Counted from the first letter of the stretch, positions 1-6,819 are shown. The stretch is DNA of 7,483 nucleotides from an uncultured Clostridia bacterium (GCA_946409885.1 CAMJYF010000077.1:1-7483), one strand, 5' to 3'. A program made the numbers and translations. The notes: generated by a model from the sequence alone, not told the origin.

Positions 1-31
1 ATTCCGAATTCCGCATTCCGAATTCCGCATT
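1..31. repeat. Heptanucleotide tandem repeat at window edge
   Basis: Four 7-bp units plus a partial one, alternating ATTCCGA and ATTCCGC, so the array is also two copies of a 14-mer. Read in the direction of the glycosidase gene that ends at 67, the units become TCGGAAT and GCGGAAT, one base or two from the TCGGAAG unit found after pyrH. It starts about 35 nt beyond that gene's stop codon. The array touches the window edge, so its true length and any inverted partner are unseen. No gene or terminator is visible in 32-66. Confidence 0.85.
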
Positions 32-66
32 AAAACGGCTCGCTAAACTTCAATTGCCCCCTCCCC

Positions 67-2523
67 TTACCTTAACGCGTATTCATAAATCAGCGCCGCG
101 CGGGTTTCGATCACGGGCACCACCATGCCGGTCTTCATCAGCTGCGAGCCGGATATCTCTCTTACGTCGGTGGGGTCGTCCCGGTTCGTCACCGTGTACA
201 GCCGGTCGGAATACAGGCCGCTGAAACAGAGGGTCACCGTCTCATCCTTCAGCTTTTCCCGCAGATAAATGACCGCGTGGCCGTCCTCCGCGCCGCCGTA
301 CTGCATGGCCAGCGCGGTATTGTTTTTCGGGCCGCCCTTGGTCATGGGGAAATAATCCCGCAGCATATCGTCCCGCAGATCCTCATACGCGCCGATGAAA
401 TCGGAAGAGCCGTCGCCGGTGGAACAGCAGGGCAAGACGGAGGAACGGGCGGCGTAATCATCCTGGGCGTAGCAGGACGTGCCGTAGCGGGGCAGCCAGA
501 AGGAAAGACCGTAGGTCATAGCTTGTGTTGCCTCCAGTATATCCGGGCGGGAGGCGTCGCAGTTGTAGTCGGACCGCCACAGCGGCACGCTGCGGGCCAT
601 CATTTCCAGGTCGATCCGCCGCCCGCCGGAGGCGCAGTTGTCGATCAGCAACCCCGGGTTGTCCCGCAGCAGCGTATCCAGATAGCGGTACAGGTTGGTC
701 ACGTAGCGGTTTTCCGCCATGCCCGTCCGGCCGCCGTACAGCTCCGCGTCGGCCTTCCGCCAGTAGTCCAGCGGCTCCATATTAAAATCCTGCCGGTAGA
801 CGGTCACGCCGTTCTCTTTTAATGAAGCGTTGATGTAACCGGCCAAATAATCCGCCGCGTCGTCGTCAGCCAAATTCCACAGGTAGTTGTCCTCATCCTC
901 CAGGCCGATCAACCAGCCCGCGTGCTTTTCGCCTTCCTCATAGAGGTAGGTGCCCTCCCGCACCCGCTCCGGCTCGTACCACAGCAGATATCTTTTCCCC
1001 ATGGCCGCGGCGGCGTCGCCCACCTGGCGCAGCGTTGCGGGGAATTTCTGCGTGTTGGCGGTCCAGGTGCCCACGCCGTCGGCCCAGCTGTCCGTATAAT
1101 CGTACCAGCCCGCGTCCATCCAGAAGTTGTTGAAATACGCCAGCTTTTCCGACGGAACGGCCTCGGCCTTTTCCACCAGCTCATCCGCGGTGAGGGTGGA
1201 GAACTCGTCCGCCAGCACAAAAGAAGTCAGGTTCGTCATGTTGTCCGGCTCCAGGCAGTCCCGCACGAAATCCCGGAACAGGTTGAACCCCTTGACGGGG
1301 TAGGAGCTGTGATAGAAGGTGAGGCTGACGCGGGGGGTGCGGATCTCCTCCCCGGGCAGCAGGGCCGCGCTGAATTCCCTCTGCCCAACCGCAAGGGACA
1401 CGCCCTCGTCGGTCTTTTCCGCGTCGCACTTCCATTCGCCCGTCCAGCCGACGGCGGCCACCACGCCGCTGCCCCGGCCGGAGACGTTGAAGAAAGGCAG
1501 ATAACCGTCGCTGGACCTGCCGCCCTCCGGACGGAACCGCAGCGGAACGGTGGGGACCAGAAAGGCCTTTTTCATCGTGAAGTCGTCCGCGCGGCACTGG
1601 CTGCCCGTGCTGTAGTACACGCAGGGGCTGCGCACGGACAGTTCGCCGTCCATCGCCAGCACTTCGGAAAGCGGGGCGCTGGGCGCGTCGCCGGTATTTT
1701 TGATATAGACGGTCCACTCGCAGGTGGCGTAATCCCTATAGATCGTGCCCACCGCGCGGATCTCCAGCCCCGTCTTCGACAGGGTCACCACGGTGGTTTC
1801 GCCCTCTCCCCGGTCCACCGGGTCCGAACGGCTGATCTCAAAAAACGAAACGGTATCCCGCAGGTCCACCCCGTCGATATCCGCCGAAAAGGCGGGAACG
1901 GGCTTTTCCGCGTCCAGCAGAATGTGCTCTCTGAACCATTTTTCGCAGCTCTCCCGCTCCTCTTCGGAAACCGCCATGGATTCCGCCGGAAGGGAATCGA
2001 ACGCGGGCAGCCCCGGGGACAGGCACTTGATCAGAAAGGCGTCGGGATCGCGCGCGATGGGGGCGGCGGCGGCAACGGCCATACCGGCCACGCACAGCAG
2101 CGCCAGCAGCCGGTTCACCAGCCGGATACCCAGCTTTGGGATGCGGCGCAGCACCACCAGCGCGAACAGCAGAAACAGCGGCATAAAAATGAAATAGGCG
2201 GTGTAGATGGCGCGGCGGTTGTATTGCCCGCCCGTGTTCACCAGCGTCAGCACTGTCCACAGCGCCGCCTGGGCCGCCGCGTCGCCGATGAGGAAGATCA
2301 GCAGCCTGGCCCTTCCGCTGTGCTCCTTTTCCCCCGCGTCCGCCGCCAGCAGCAGGCCGAAGGCAAAGGCGGAGGTCAGCAGCAGCGAGCTGAGGATCAC
2401 CAGCGGCAGGTACTTCCAATCCAGATAGGTGCGAAAAAACGCCGCGGCCCCGCCGGCAAACGCCAGGGCCGCCGCCAGAAACCACACCGGGTACAGTCTT
2501 TTCTTTTTCGCGAGATCATTCAT
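67..2523 (-). CDS. Membrane-anchored GH36/melibiase-type alpha-galactosidase
   Basis: Predicted 818-residue glycoside hydrolase, probably removing alpha-linked galactose from oligosaccharides outside the cell. Five hydrophobic segments at about 12-30, 38-60, 72-95, 105-126 and 137-156, with basic loops at 6-9 and 127-138, suggest N-in/C-out topology and an extracellular catalytic part. A beta-rich region (about 205-430) precedes the barrel, which shows WMDAGWYD (468-475), LWYEPERV (514-521), YRQDFN (576-581), DNCASGGRRID (628-638) and LWRSDYN (648-654). By family analogy D579 is the nucleophile and D652 the acid/base. A beta domain ends the protein. The ATG at 2523 is chosen because AGGAG lies 7 nt upstream; the in-frame TTG at 2541 has no such site. 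The polytopic N-terminus is unusual for GH36, whose members are mostly soluble. Family assignment is firm; exact substrate is inferred. No clear promoter was found for it. Confidence 0.88.
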   Translation of the reverse strand: MNDLAKKKRLYPVWFLAAALAFAGGAAAFFRTYLDWKYLPLVILSSLLLTSAFAFGLLLAADAGEKEHSGRARLLIFLIGDAAAQAALWTVLTLVNTGGQYNRRAIYTAYFIFMPLFLLFALVVLRRIPKLGIRLVNRLLALLCVAGMAVAAAAPIARDPDAFLIKCLSPGLPAFDSLPAESMAVSEEERESCEKWFREHILLDAEKPVPAFSADIDGVDLRDTVSFFEISRSDPVDRGEGETTVVTLSKTGLEIRAVGTIYRDYATCEWTVYIKNTGDAPSAPLSEVLAMDGELSVRSPCVYYSTGSQCRADDFTMKKAFLVPTVPLRFRPEGGRSSDGYLPFFNVSGRGSGVVAAVGWTGEWKCDAEKTDEGVSLAVGQREFSAALLPGEEIRTPRVSLTFYHSSYPVKGFNLFRDFVRDCLEPDNMTNLTSFVLADEFSTLTADELVEKAEAVPSEKLAYFNNFWMDAGWYDYTDSWADGVGTWTANTQKFPATLRQVGDAAAAMGKRYLLWYEPERVREGTYLYEEGEKHAGWLIGLEDEDNYLWNLADDDAADYLAGYINASLKENGVTVYRQDFNMEPLDYWRKADAELYGGRTGMAENRYVTNLYRYLDTLLRDNPGLLIDNCASGGRRIDLEMMARSVPLWRSDYNCDASRPDILEATQAMTYGLSFWLPRYGTSCYAQDDYAARSSVLPCCSTGDGSSDFIGAYEDLRDDMLRDYFPMTKGGPKNNTALAMQYGGAEDGHAVIYLREKLKDETVTLCFSGLYSDRLYTVTNRDDPTDVREISGSQLMKTGMVVPVIETRAALIYEYALR

Positions 2524-2542
2524 GTTGCGTCTCCTGCACAAT

Positions 2543-2559
2543 AAAAATCATTGATTTTT
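2543..2559. promoter_or_regulatory. 17-bp palindrome, candidate operator
   Basis: AAAAATCA and TGATTTTT form a perfect 8-bp inverted repeat around a single T. It overlaps the -35 box (2551-2556) of the rightward promoter and lies 20 nt upstream of the leftward glycosidase start, so a bound repressor could affect both divergent genes. It is AT-rich and could be chance; no regulator gene is in the window. Confidence 0.4.
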
Positions 2560-2578
2560 GACCGAAGTCATGTATAAT
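2551..2578 (+). promoter_or_regulatory. SigA-type promoter for the metallophosphoesterase gene
   Basis: TTGATT (2551-2556), a 16-nt spacer and a perfect TATAAT (2573-2578). Transcription should start near 2585, giving a leader of about 50 nt that contains the ribosome site AGAGG (2624-2628), 8 nt before the ATG at 2637. Confidence 0.65.
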
Positions 2579-2636
2579 AGAAGAAAACGGGAAATACGGA
2601 CCGCCGTCCCTCCCGACCAGGAAAGAGGTTTGTGAA

Positions 2637-3569
2637 ATGGGAAAAATCGCGCCGCTGTATCAGAACGCGAAGCTGATCTGCGCCGTCACCAGCGACAATC
2701 ATATCGATATCAAACACCCGGTGCCCAAGGTGCCCATGTGGTTCCTCACCCAGTCCCTGCGGGACTGCGCAAAGAGCCTGCGCCCCGTGGACGTCTATCT
2801 CACCGTGGGCGACACCACCTCGCACGGGTCCGCCGAAAACTGGGCGCTTGTCAGGAAATGCTTCGGCAAATGCCGCCCGGCGGCGCACGTTTTTCTGACC
2901 GTGGGCAACCACGACCTGTGGAACGACGACGGCTATGAGGCGGCGGAGAAAAACTATCTGGACAACTCCAACCGCATCTGCGGTACCCACCATGATAAAA
3001 CCTGGTTCAGCCACACCGTCAACGGCTACCGGCTGATCTTTCTGGGCAACACGCAGGAGGCCGGCTGCGAGGCGCACCTGGGGGAGGAGCAGCTGGCATG
3101 GCTGCAAAAGGAGCTGGACGCGGCCGACGGAACGCCTGCCTTCGTCTTCTGCCACCAGAGCCTGAACGGGCGGCACGGCCTGCCCCGCACCTGGGACCGG
3201 GAGGAGAGCGCCACCGACCCCATGGAGGGAGGCGTCGGCACGGAATCCGACCGGGTGGCGGCCATTCTGAAGGCCCACCAAAACGTGTTCTACTTCAGTG
3301 GCCATTCCCACATGGGCCTTTGCGGGGAGGAGCGCTTCCGCGCGGAGGGCTACGCCAGCTTTGAGCAGGAGGACGGCGTCACGCTGGTCAACCTCCCCAG
3401 CCTTGCCTGCGGCAACCACCACGGCGACGACCGCTCCATGGGGATCGGCGTGCTCCTTGAGGTCTATGAGGACCGGGTGGTGATCCGCCCCCGCAACTTC
3501 GCCAAACACACCATGAACCGCAAGGTGGCTCTGCGTGACGGCAAGCCTTACTGGGAGCAGCGGGTCTGA
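2637..3569 (+). CDS. Calcineurin-like metallophosphoesterase
   Basis: A 310-residue hydrolase of the calcineurin-like phosphoesterase superfamily, expected to use a two-metal centre to cleave a phosphomonoester or phosphodiester. The metal-ligand motifs appear in order: SDNH (D20, H22), VGD (D59), GNHD (90-93), a lone histidine in FCHQ (H173) and GHSH (222-225). All are intact, so the enzyme should be active. There is no signal peptide or membrane segment, which points to the cytoplasm. The start is supported by AGAGG 8 nt upstream. It diverges from the glycosidase gene and sits upstream of pyrH, but the strong promoter between it and pyrH suggests separate transcription. No hairpin terminator follows it. 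The substrate cannot be told from sequence; a cyclic-nucleotide phosphodiesterase is one possibility. Confidence 0.88.
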   Translation: MGKIAPLYQNAKLICAVTSDNHIDIKHPVPKVPMWFLTQSLRDCAKSLRPVDVYLTVGDTTSHGSAENWALVRKCFGKCRPAAHVFLTVGNHDLWNDDGYEAAEKNYLDNSNRICGTHHDKTWFSHTVNGYRLIFLGNTQEAGCEAHLGEEQLAWLQKELDAADGTPAFVFCHQSLNGRHGLPRTWDREESATDPMEGGVGTESDRVAAILKAHQNVFYFSGHSHMGLCGEERFRAEGYASFEQEDGVTLVNLPSLACGNHHGDDRSMGIGVLLEVYEDRVVIRPRNFAKHTMNRKVALRDGKPYWEQRV

Positions 3570-3576
3570 CACCTCA

Positions 3577-3604
3577 ATTATAACAAAACGAAAAAAATAG
3601 TCAA
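3577..3604 (-). promoter_or_regulatory. Leftward promoter antisense to the phosphoesterase 3' end
   Basis: On the minus strand TTGACT (3604-3599), a 16-nt spacer and TATAAT (3582-3577), with TG one base upstream of the -10 (extended -10 TGTTATAAT). This is close to consensus. Transcription would begin near 3570 and run antisense into the 3' end of the metallophosphoesterase gene. No credible leftward gene begins there. Confidence 0.5.
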
Positions 3605-3620
3605 GAATTATATTTTCATC

Positions 3621-3649
3621 TTTACAGACGGCGTAAAATAATGTAAAAT
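3621..3649 (+). promoter_or_regulatory. SigA-type promoter of the pyrH operon
   Basis: TTTACA (3621-3626), a 17-nt spacer and TAAAAT (3644-3649), each box 5 of 6 to consensus, in an AT-rich spacer with an A-tract upstream. Transcription would start near 3656, downstream of the ATG at 3648. That ATG overlaps the -10 box and so cannot be the pyrH start; the promoter therefore fixes the start at 3681. Confidence 0.7.
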
Positions 3650-3680
3650 GGAGATAAATATACGCGGATCGGAGGCTAAC

Positions 3681-4385
3681 ATGAAACCTGTTTACAAACG
3701 AATCCTTTTAAAGCTCAGCGGCGAGGTGCTGGCGGGCGAAAGCGGCAAGGGCATCGACTTTGACACCGTCAAGCCCATCTGCGAGGTCATCAAAGCATGC
3801 GCCGACATGGGCGTGCAGATCGGCATCGTGGTAGGCGGCGGCAACTTCTGGCGCGGCCGCTCCAGCGGCGCCATGGACCGCACCAGAGCGGACCAGATGG
3901 GCATGCTGGCCACGGTCATCAACTGCCTGGCGCTGCAGGAGGCGCTGATTCAGGAGGGCAACGACGCCGTGGTGATGACGGCGCTGGATATCCAGCGGGT
4001 GGCCCGCCCCTTCAACAAGGACGAGGCCGTCCGGCTGCTGGAGGAAGGCCGCGTGGTCATCTTCGGCGGCGGCACGGGCAACCCCTTCTTCAGCACGGAT
4101 TCCGGCGCGGCGCTGCGGGCCTGCGAGATTGAGGCGGATATCTTCTTCAAGGCCACCAACGTGGACGGCGTTTACGACAAGGACCCCAACAAATTTGCCG
4201 ACGCGGTGAAATACGACACGCTGACCTACGACGTGATCCTGGAAAAGCACCTGGGCGTGATGGACAACACCGCCGCGGCGCTGGCGGGCAACAGCCGCCT
4301 GCCCGTGCTGGTTTTCAACCTCAACGATCCCGCCAACATCAAAAAAGCGGTGCTGGGCGAAAATATCGGCACCGTGGTGAAATAA
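3681..4385 (+). CDS. pyrH: Uridylate (UMP) kinase
   Basis: Phosphorylates UMP to UDP with ATP in pyrimidine nucleotide synthesis; bacterial PyrH is a cytoplasmic hexamer of the amino-acid-kinase fold, usually regulated by GTP and UTP. The 234-residue product is close to the 240 usual in the family. It has KLSGE (11-15), GGGNFWRG (52-59), DQMGM (71-75), GGTGNPFFSTD (129-139 region) and KATNVDGVYDKDP (157-169), all hallmarks of PyrH, and none looks damaged. The ATG at 3681 has GGAGG 5 nt upstream (3671-3675). The earlier in-frame ATG at 3648 lacks a ribosome site and overlaps the -10 box. It is the first gene of the operon here; rpsB and tsf, common upstream partners, are replaced by a phosphoesterase gene. 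Confidence 0.97.
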   Translation: MKPVYKRILLKLSGEVLAGESGKGIDFDTVKPICEVIKACADMGVQIGIVVGGGNFWRGRSSGAMDRTRADQMGMLATVINCLALQEALIQEGNDAVVMTALDIQRVARPFNKDEAVRLLEEGRVVIFGGGTGNPFFSTDSGAALRACEIEADIFFKATNVDGVYDKDPNKFADAVKYDTLTYDVILEKHLGVMDNTAAALAGNSRLPVLVFNLNDPANIKKAVLGENIGTVVK

Positions 4386-4386
4386 A

Positions 4387-4399
4387 GGCGCTGTGCGCC
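4387..4399 (+). other. Small GC hairpin just after pyrH
   Basis: GGCGC-TGT-GCGCC forms a perfect 5-bp stem with a 3-nt loop, beginning one base after the pyrH stop codon. No T-run follows, so it is not a standard terminator. It may protect the upstream mRNA end or be incidental. Confidence 0.4.
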
Positions 4400-4402
4400 C
4401 GG

Positions 4403-4430
4403 TCGGAAGTCATCAGTCGGAAGTCGGAAG
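4403..4430 (+). repeat. Heptanucleotide repeat between pyrH and frr
   Basis: Four 7-bp units: TCGGAAG, TCATCAG, then TCGGAAG twice, followed by a degenerate TTACGG. TCGGAAG resembles the units at the window start, and TCATCAG is one base from the TCGTCAG unit upstream of dxr, so this array links the other two. It begins 17 nt after the pyrH stop. No clear inverted partner was found, only a CGGTACCG palindrome at 4434-4441. Confidence 0.8.
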
Positions 4431-4474
4431 TTACGGTACCGACAGGCCGATGCATTCATAGAAAAACACTATTC

Positions 4475-4479
4475 GGAGG
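4475..4479 (+). promoter_or_regulatory. Ribosome binding site deciding the frr start
   Basis: GGAGG is followed by two in-frame ATGs. The one at 4481 is only 1 nt away, too close for initiation. The one at 4487 is 7 nt away, which is ideal, so 4487 is taken as the start. Confidence 0.8.
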
Positions 4480-4486
4480 TATGAAT

Positions 4487-5041
4487 ATGGATAAGGTATT
4501 TGACTACGCAAGAGAAAAAATGAACAAGACCATCGCGTCCCTCAACTCGGATTACAACGCCATCCGCGCCGGCCGCGCCAACGCCGCCGTGCTGGATCCC
4601 ATCCGCGTGGACTACTGGGGCGTGCCCACCCCCATCAACCAGATGGCCGCCGTCAGCGTGACGGAAGCCCGTATGCTGACCATCCAGCCCTGGGACAAAT
4701 CCGCACTGAAGCTGATCGAAAAGGCCATTCAGGCCTCCGACCTGGGCATCAACCCCCAGAACGACGGCACCGTGATCCGCCTGGCCTTCCCGCCCCTGAC
4801 GGAGGAGCGCAGAAAGGCGCTGTGCAAGGACGTAAAGAGCCTGGCCGAGGGCGCCAAGGTGGCCGTGCGCAACATCCGCCGCGACGCCATTGAAAAGCTG
4901 AAGGCGATGAAGAAGGCCTCCGAAATCACCGAGGACGACCTCTCCGACGGCGAGGAGGAAGTGCAGAAGATCACCGACGAGTTCATCAAGCAGGTGGATT
5001 CGGTCGCTTCCAAAAAGGAAGCGGAGATCATGGAGATCTGA
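4487..5041 (+). CDS. frr: Ribosome recycling factor
   Basis: Splits the post-termination ribosome together with EF-G so that subunits can be reused; it is an essential cytoplasmic protein shaped like a tRNA. The 184-residue product matches the family length of about 185. Typical motifs are RAGRAN (27-32), PLTEERRK (103-110) and RNIRRDA (128-134), with the long charged helices of the three-helix bundle at both ends and the small beta domain between (about 31-103). The chosen start gives the usual beginning MDKVFDYAREK. The gene follows pyrH after a 101-nt spacer that contains heptad repeats, an interruption in an otherwise compact operon. Its 3' end carries the GGAG ribosome site for uppS, and only one nucleotide separates the two genes. 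Confidence 0.97.
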   Translation: MDKVFDYAREKMNKTIASLNSDYNAIRAGRANAAVLDPIRVDYWGVPTPINQMAAVSVTEARMLTIQPWDKSALKLIEKAIQASDLGINPQNDGTVIRLAFPPLTEERRKALCKDVKSLAEGAKVAVRNIRRDAIEKLKAMKKASEITEDDLSDGEEEVQKITDEFIKQVDSVASKKEAEIMEI

Positions 5042-5042
5042 C

Positions 5043-5768
5043 ATGAAACCGGAAGATTTTTCCGTCCTGCCCGCCCACGTGGGCGTGATTATGGACGGCA
5101 ACGGCCGCTGGGCGAAGCAGCGCGGGCTGCCGCGCAGCAGCGGCCATATTGAGGGCGCCAAGAATTTCCGCCGCATCGGGGAATACGCCGGCGACCTGGG
5201 CATCAGGCACATCTCCTTTTACGCCTTTTCCACCGAAAACTGGGCCCGCCCCCAGCAGGAGGTGGCCGCCATCATGGATCTGTTCGGCGACTATCTGGAG
5301 GAGGCGCGGGACCGCCTGGACGAAAATCTGGAAAAGGGCATCCGCCTGCGCTTTTTGGGGGATAAATCCCGCATCGACCCGCGGCTGGTGGAGCTGATGG
5401 ATTTCGTGGAGGACGCCACGAAGGAGATGACCAAGGTCAACCTGAATATCGCCGTCAACTACGGCGGCCAGCAGGAGATCCTGCATTCCGTGCAACAGCT
5501 GGCCCGGCAGGCGGCCGAGGGAAAGCTTTCCCCGGAGGACATCACGCTGGCGGACATTGAAAACGGCCTTTACACCGCCGGGCAGCCCCCGGTGGATCTG
5601 GTCATCCGCCCCTCCGGCGAGCAGCGGCTGTCCAACTTCCTGCTGTGGCAGTCCGCCTACGCGGAGTTCTGGTATTCCGACGTGCTGTGGCCGGATTTCA
5701 CCACCGACGATTTCGATCAGGCGCTGCTGGCGTATGAAAAGCGGAACCGCCGGTTCGGCGGCGTGTAA
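5043..5768 (+). CDS. uppS: Undecaprenyl diphosphate synthase (cis-prenyltransferase)
   Basis: Adds isopentenyl units in cis to farnesyl diphosphate to make undecaprenyl diphosphate, the lipid carrier for peptidoglycan and other wall polymers. The 241-residue protein has the UppS set: MDGNGRWA (17-24, with catalytic-type D18), GH (34-35), FSTENW (62-67), NYGG (139-142) and IRPSGEQRLSNFLLWQ (188-203), followed by AYAEFW. The family often has RTSGE where this one has RPSGE; proline is not alarming here. The ATG follows the frr stop by one nucleotide, and its ribosome site GGAG (5032-5035) lies inside frr, so translation is probably coupled. Its substrates come from the MEP pathway that dxr, further down the same operon, commits to. 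Confidence 0.96.
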   Translation: MKPEDFSVLPAHVGVIMDGNGRWAKQRGLPRSSGHIEGAKNFRRIGEYAGDLGIRHISFYAFSTENWARPQQEVAAIMDLFGDYLEEARDRLDENLEKGIRLRFLGDKSRIDPRLVELMDFVEDATKEMTKVNLNIAVNYGGQQEILHSVQQLARQAAEGKLSPEDITLADIENGLYTAGQPPVDLVIRPSGEQRLSNFLLWQSAYAEFWYSDVLWPDFTTDDFDQALLAYEKRNRRFGGV

Positions 5769-5770
5769 GC

Positions 5771-5824
5771 GGCGCGTTTCCCCAACGATAGATAGAAAGG
5801 CGCGCGTTTTCGTTGTAACGCGCC
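5771..5824 (+). promoter_or_regulatory. Competing stem-loops in the uppS-cdsA spacer
   Basis: AACGCGCC (5817-5824) can pair perfectly with GGCGCGTT at 5771-5778 (8 bp, long loop). Its first seven bases can instead pair with GCGCGTT at 5802-5808 (7 bp, 8-nt loop). The two pairings exclude each other. They end 13 nt before the cdsA ATG, next to its weak ribosome site AGG (5827-5829). A regulatory role is inferred only. Confidence 0.35.
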
Positions 5825-5837
5825 ACAGGCTTATGCC

Positions 5838-6686
5838 ATGAAAAAAAGACTGCTGACCGCTCTGTTCGGTCTTTCCTTCGCGGTGGGCTGGCTGTTCACC
5901 ATGTACACCCCCGCCTATTCCATCATCATGGGCGCCTTTGCCGTGATGGCGGAATATGAGATGCTGAAGGTTTTTCAGGTGAAAAACGTCGCCTTCAAGG
6001 CGCTGTGCCTGATCCTGTCCGGCGGTATTCTGCTGTACGCGGATTACAAGGACCGGTTCCAGCTGCCGTTTTTCGCGGCGGCCACGGGCGTTATCCTGCT
6101 GTCGCTGGTGCTGATGGTGCTGGATTTTGAGCGGCTGAAATTCGAGCAGGTGGTCTGCTCGCTGTTCTCGGCCTTCGCCATCTCCTCCGCCCTGTCCTGC
6201 GTGGTGCTGTTCCGGGACGTGTACAAGGCCTTCCCTGCCCTGTACACTAAAAACGACGGCGTCTTTTATATCCTCTTTGCGTTTTTCTGCGCCTGGTTCA
6301 CCGACGGCTTCGCGCTGTTCGCTGGCATGGCGCTGGGCAGGCACAAGCTGGCGCCGAAGATCAGCCCCAACAAAACGGTGGAGGGCGCCGTGGGCGGCGT
6401 GATCGGCTGCGTGGGCACCAGTATTGCCCTGTACTACGTATTCAAACTGAAATTCAACCTGTCCGAACACATTACGCTGCCCTTCGTCATCGTCAGCGCC
6501 GTGTTTCTGGCGGTACTGAGCATCTTCGGCGACCTGGCCGCCTCCACCATCAAGCGCCACCACGGCGTAAAGGATTTCGGCAACCTGCTGCCCGGCCACG
6601 GCGGCGTGATGGACCGGTTCGACAGCTCGATTTTCGTCTTCTCCGCCCTTTACGGCATTATTTCCGTAGCGGCAAGATTTATGTAA
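5838..6686 (+). CDS. cdsA: Phosphatidate cytidylyltransferase (CDP-diacylglycerol synthase)
   Basis: Makes CDP-diacylglycerol from CTP and phosphatidic acid, the branch-point precursor of all bacterial phospholipids; an integral membrane enzyme. The 282-residue product is a chain of hydrophobic helices (for example about 5-37, 55-68, 77-96, 105-125, 142-165, 184-202, 213-232 and 264-281). It has the ISPNKTVEG motif (175-183) and the family signature from S236 to D262, including KR (239-240), KD (245-246), PGHGG (252-256) and DRFD (259-262). ATG 5838 is the only start in frame after a TAG at 5793-5795. Its ribosome site is weak (AGG, 8 nt upstream) and lies beside alternative hairpins, so expression may rely on coupling or RNA folding. 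The start MKKRLLTAL fits known CdsA N-termini. Confidence 0.95.
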   Translation: MKKRLLTALFGLSFAVGWLFTMYTPAYSIIMGAFAVMAEYEMLKVFQVKNVAFKALCLILSGGILLYADYKDRFQLPFFAAATGVILLSLVLMVLDFERLKFEQVVCSLFSAFAISSALSCVVLFRDVYKAFPALYTKNDGVFYILFAFFCAWFTDGFALFAGMALGRHKLAPKISPNKTVEGAVGGVIGCVGTSIALYYVFKLKFNLSEHITLPFVIVSAVFLAVLSIFGDLAASTIKRHHGVKDFGNLLPGHGGVMDRFDSSIFVFSALYGIISVAARFM

Positions 6687-6689
6687 AAA

Positions 6690-6695
6690 AAGGAG
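6690..6695 (+). promoter_or_regulatory. Orphan Shine-Dalgarno, probably the original dxr site
   Basis: AAGGAG lies 3 nt after the cdsA stop but has no ATG, GTG or TTG within usable distance. The dxr ATG is at 6899 and has no ribosome site of its own. The intervening inverted-repeat element appears to have separated the two. Confidence 0.65.
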
Positions 6696-6713
6696 CAGAG
6701 TCGCTGCATACAC

Positions 6714-6750
6714 AGTCGCAAGTCGTCAGTCGTCAGTCGTCAGTCGTAAG
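6714..6750 (+). repeat. Heptad array, left arm
   Basis: Five 7-bp units plus two bases: AGTCGCA, three copies of AGTCGTC, then AGTCGTA and AG. The length of 37 nt is exactly that of the opposing arm. Variation is confined to the last two bases of the unit. Confidence 0.9.
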
Positions 6751-6777
6751 AGAAAAGTATCTTGTGCATCGTTTGCG

Positions 6778-6817
6778 TCCGTTTGTCTTCAACGGAAAAC
6801 CGGAACGCCCGAAGGGC
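6778..6817 (+). other. Two small hairpins in the element loop
   Basis: TCCGTT (6778-6783) pairs with AACGGA (6791-6796), and GCCC (6807-6810) pairs with GGGC (6814-6817) around GAA. They lie at the tip of the large inverted repeat. No T-run follows, so neither is a convincing terminator. Confidence 0.4.
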
Positions 6818-6819
6818 TT

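Noticed and set aside
922..2544. 540-codon open frame on the plus strand
   Set aside because: It lies fully antisense to the glycosidase gene with its intact catalytic motifs, has a H/Q/G/R-rich composition typical of reverse frames in GC-rich genes, and shows no recognisable domain.
2558..2563. TTGACC as the -35 box of the phosphoesterase promoter
   Set aside because: Only 9 nt separate it from TATAAT; TTGATT at 2551 has the correct 16-nt spacing.
2568..3572. 334-codon minus-strand frame opening near the predicted antisense transcript start
   Set aside because: The GTG at 3572 sits at the inferred start site with no ribosome site, the composition is shadow-like, and the opposite strand encodes a complete metallophosphoesterase. 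The promoter is reported, but not this frame as a gene.
3648..3680. Upstream ATG extending pyrH by 11 residues
   Set aside because: It overlaps the -10 box of the promoter and lacks a ribosome site, while ATG 3681 has GGAGG at good spacing and the usual PyrH N-terminus.
4387..4399. Hairpin after pyrH as a rho-independent terminator
   Set aside because: The stem is only 5 bp and no T-run follows; frr lies downstream in the same operon.
5634..5648. RPSGE in UppS as a damaged active-site motif
   Set aside because: Only the threonine often seen before SGE is proline; all charged and polar key residues around it remain, and the rest of the signature is intact.
5834..5842. ATG-CCA-TGA mini-frame overlapping the cdsA start as a regulatory leader peptide
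   Set aside because: A two-codon frame with the same weak ribosome site is easily explained by chance.
5028..6713. 561-codon minus-strand frame across uppS and cdsA
   Set aside because: It is antisense to two conserved essential genes and has the H/Q/G-rich look of a GC-driven shadow, without any known motif.
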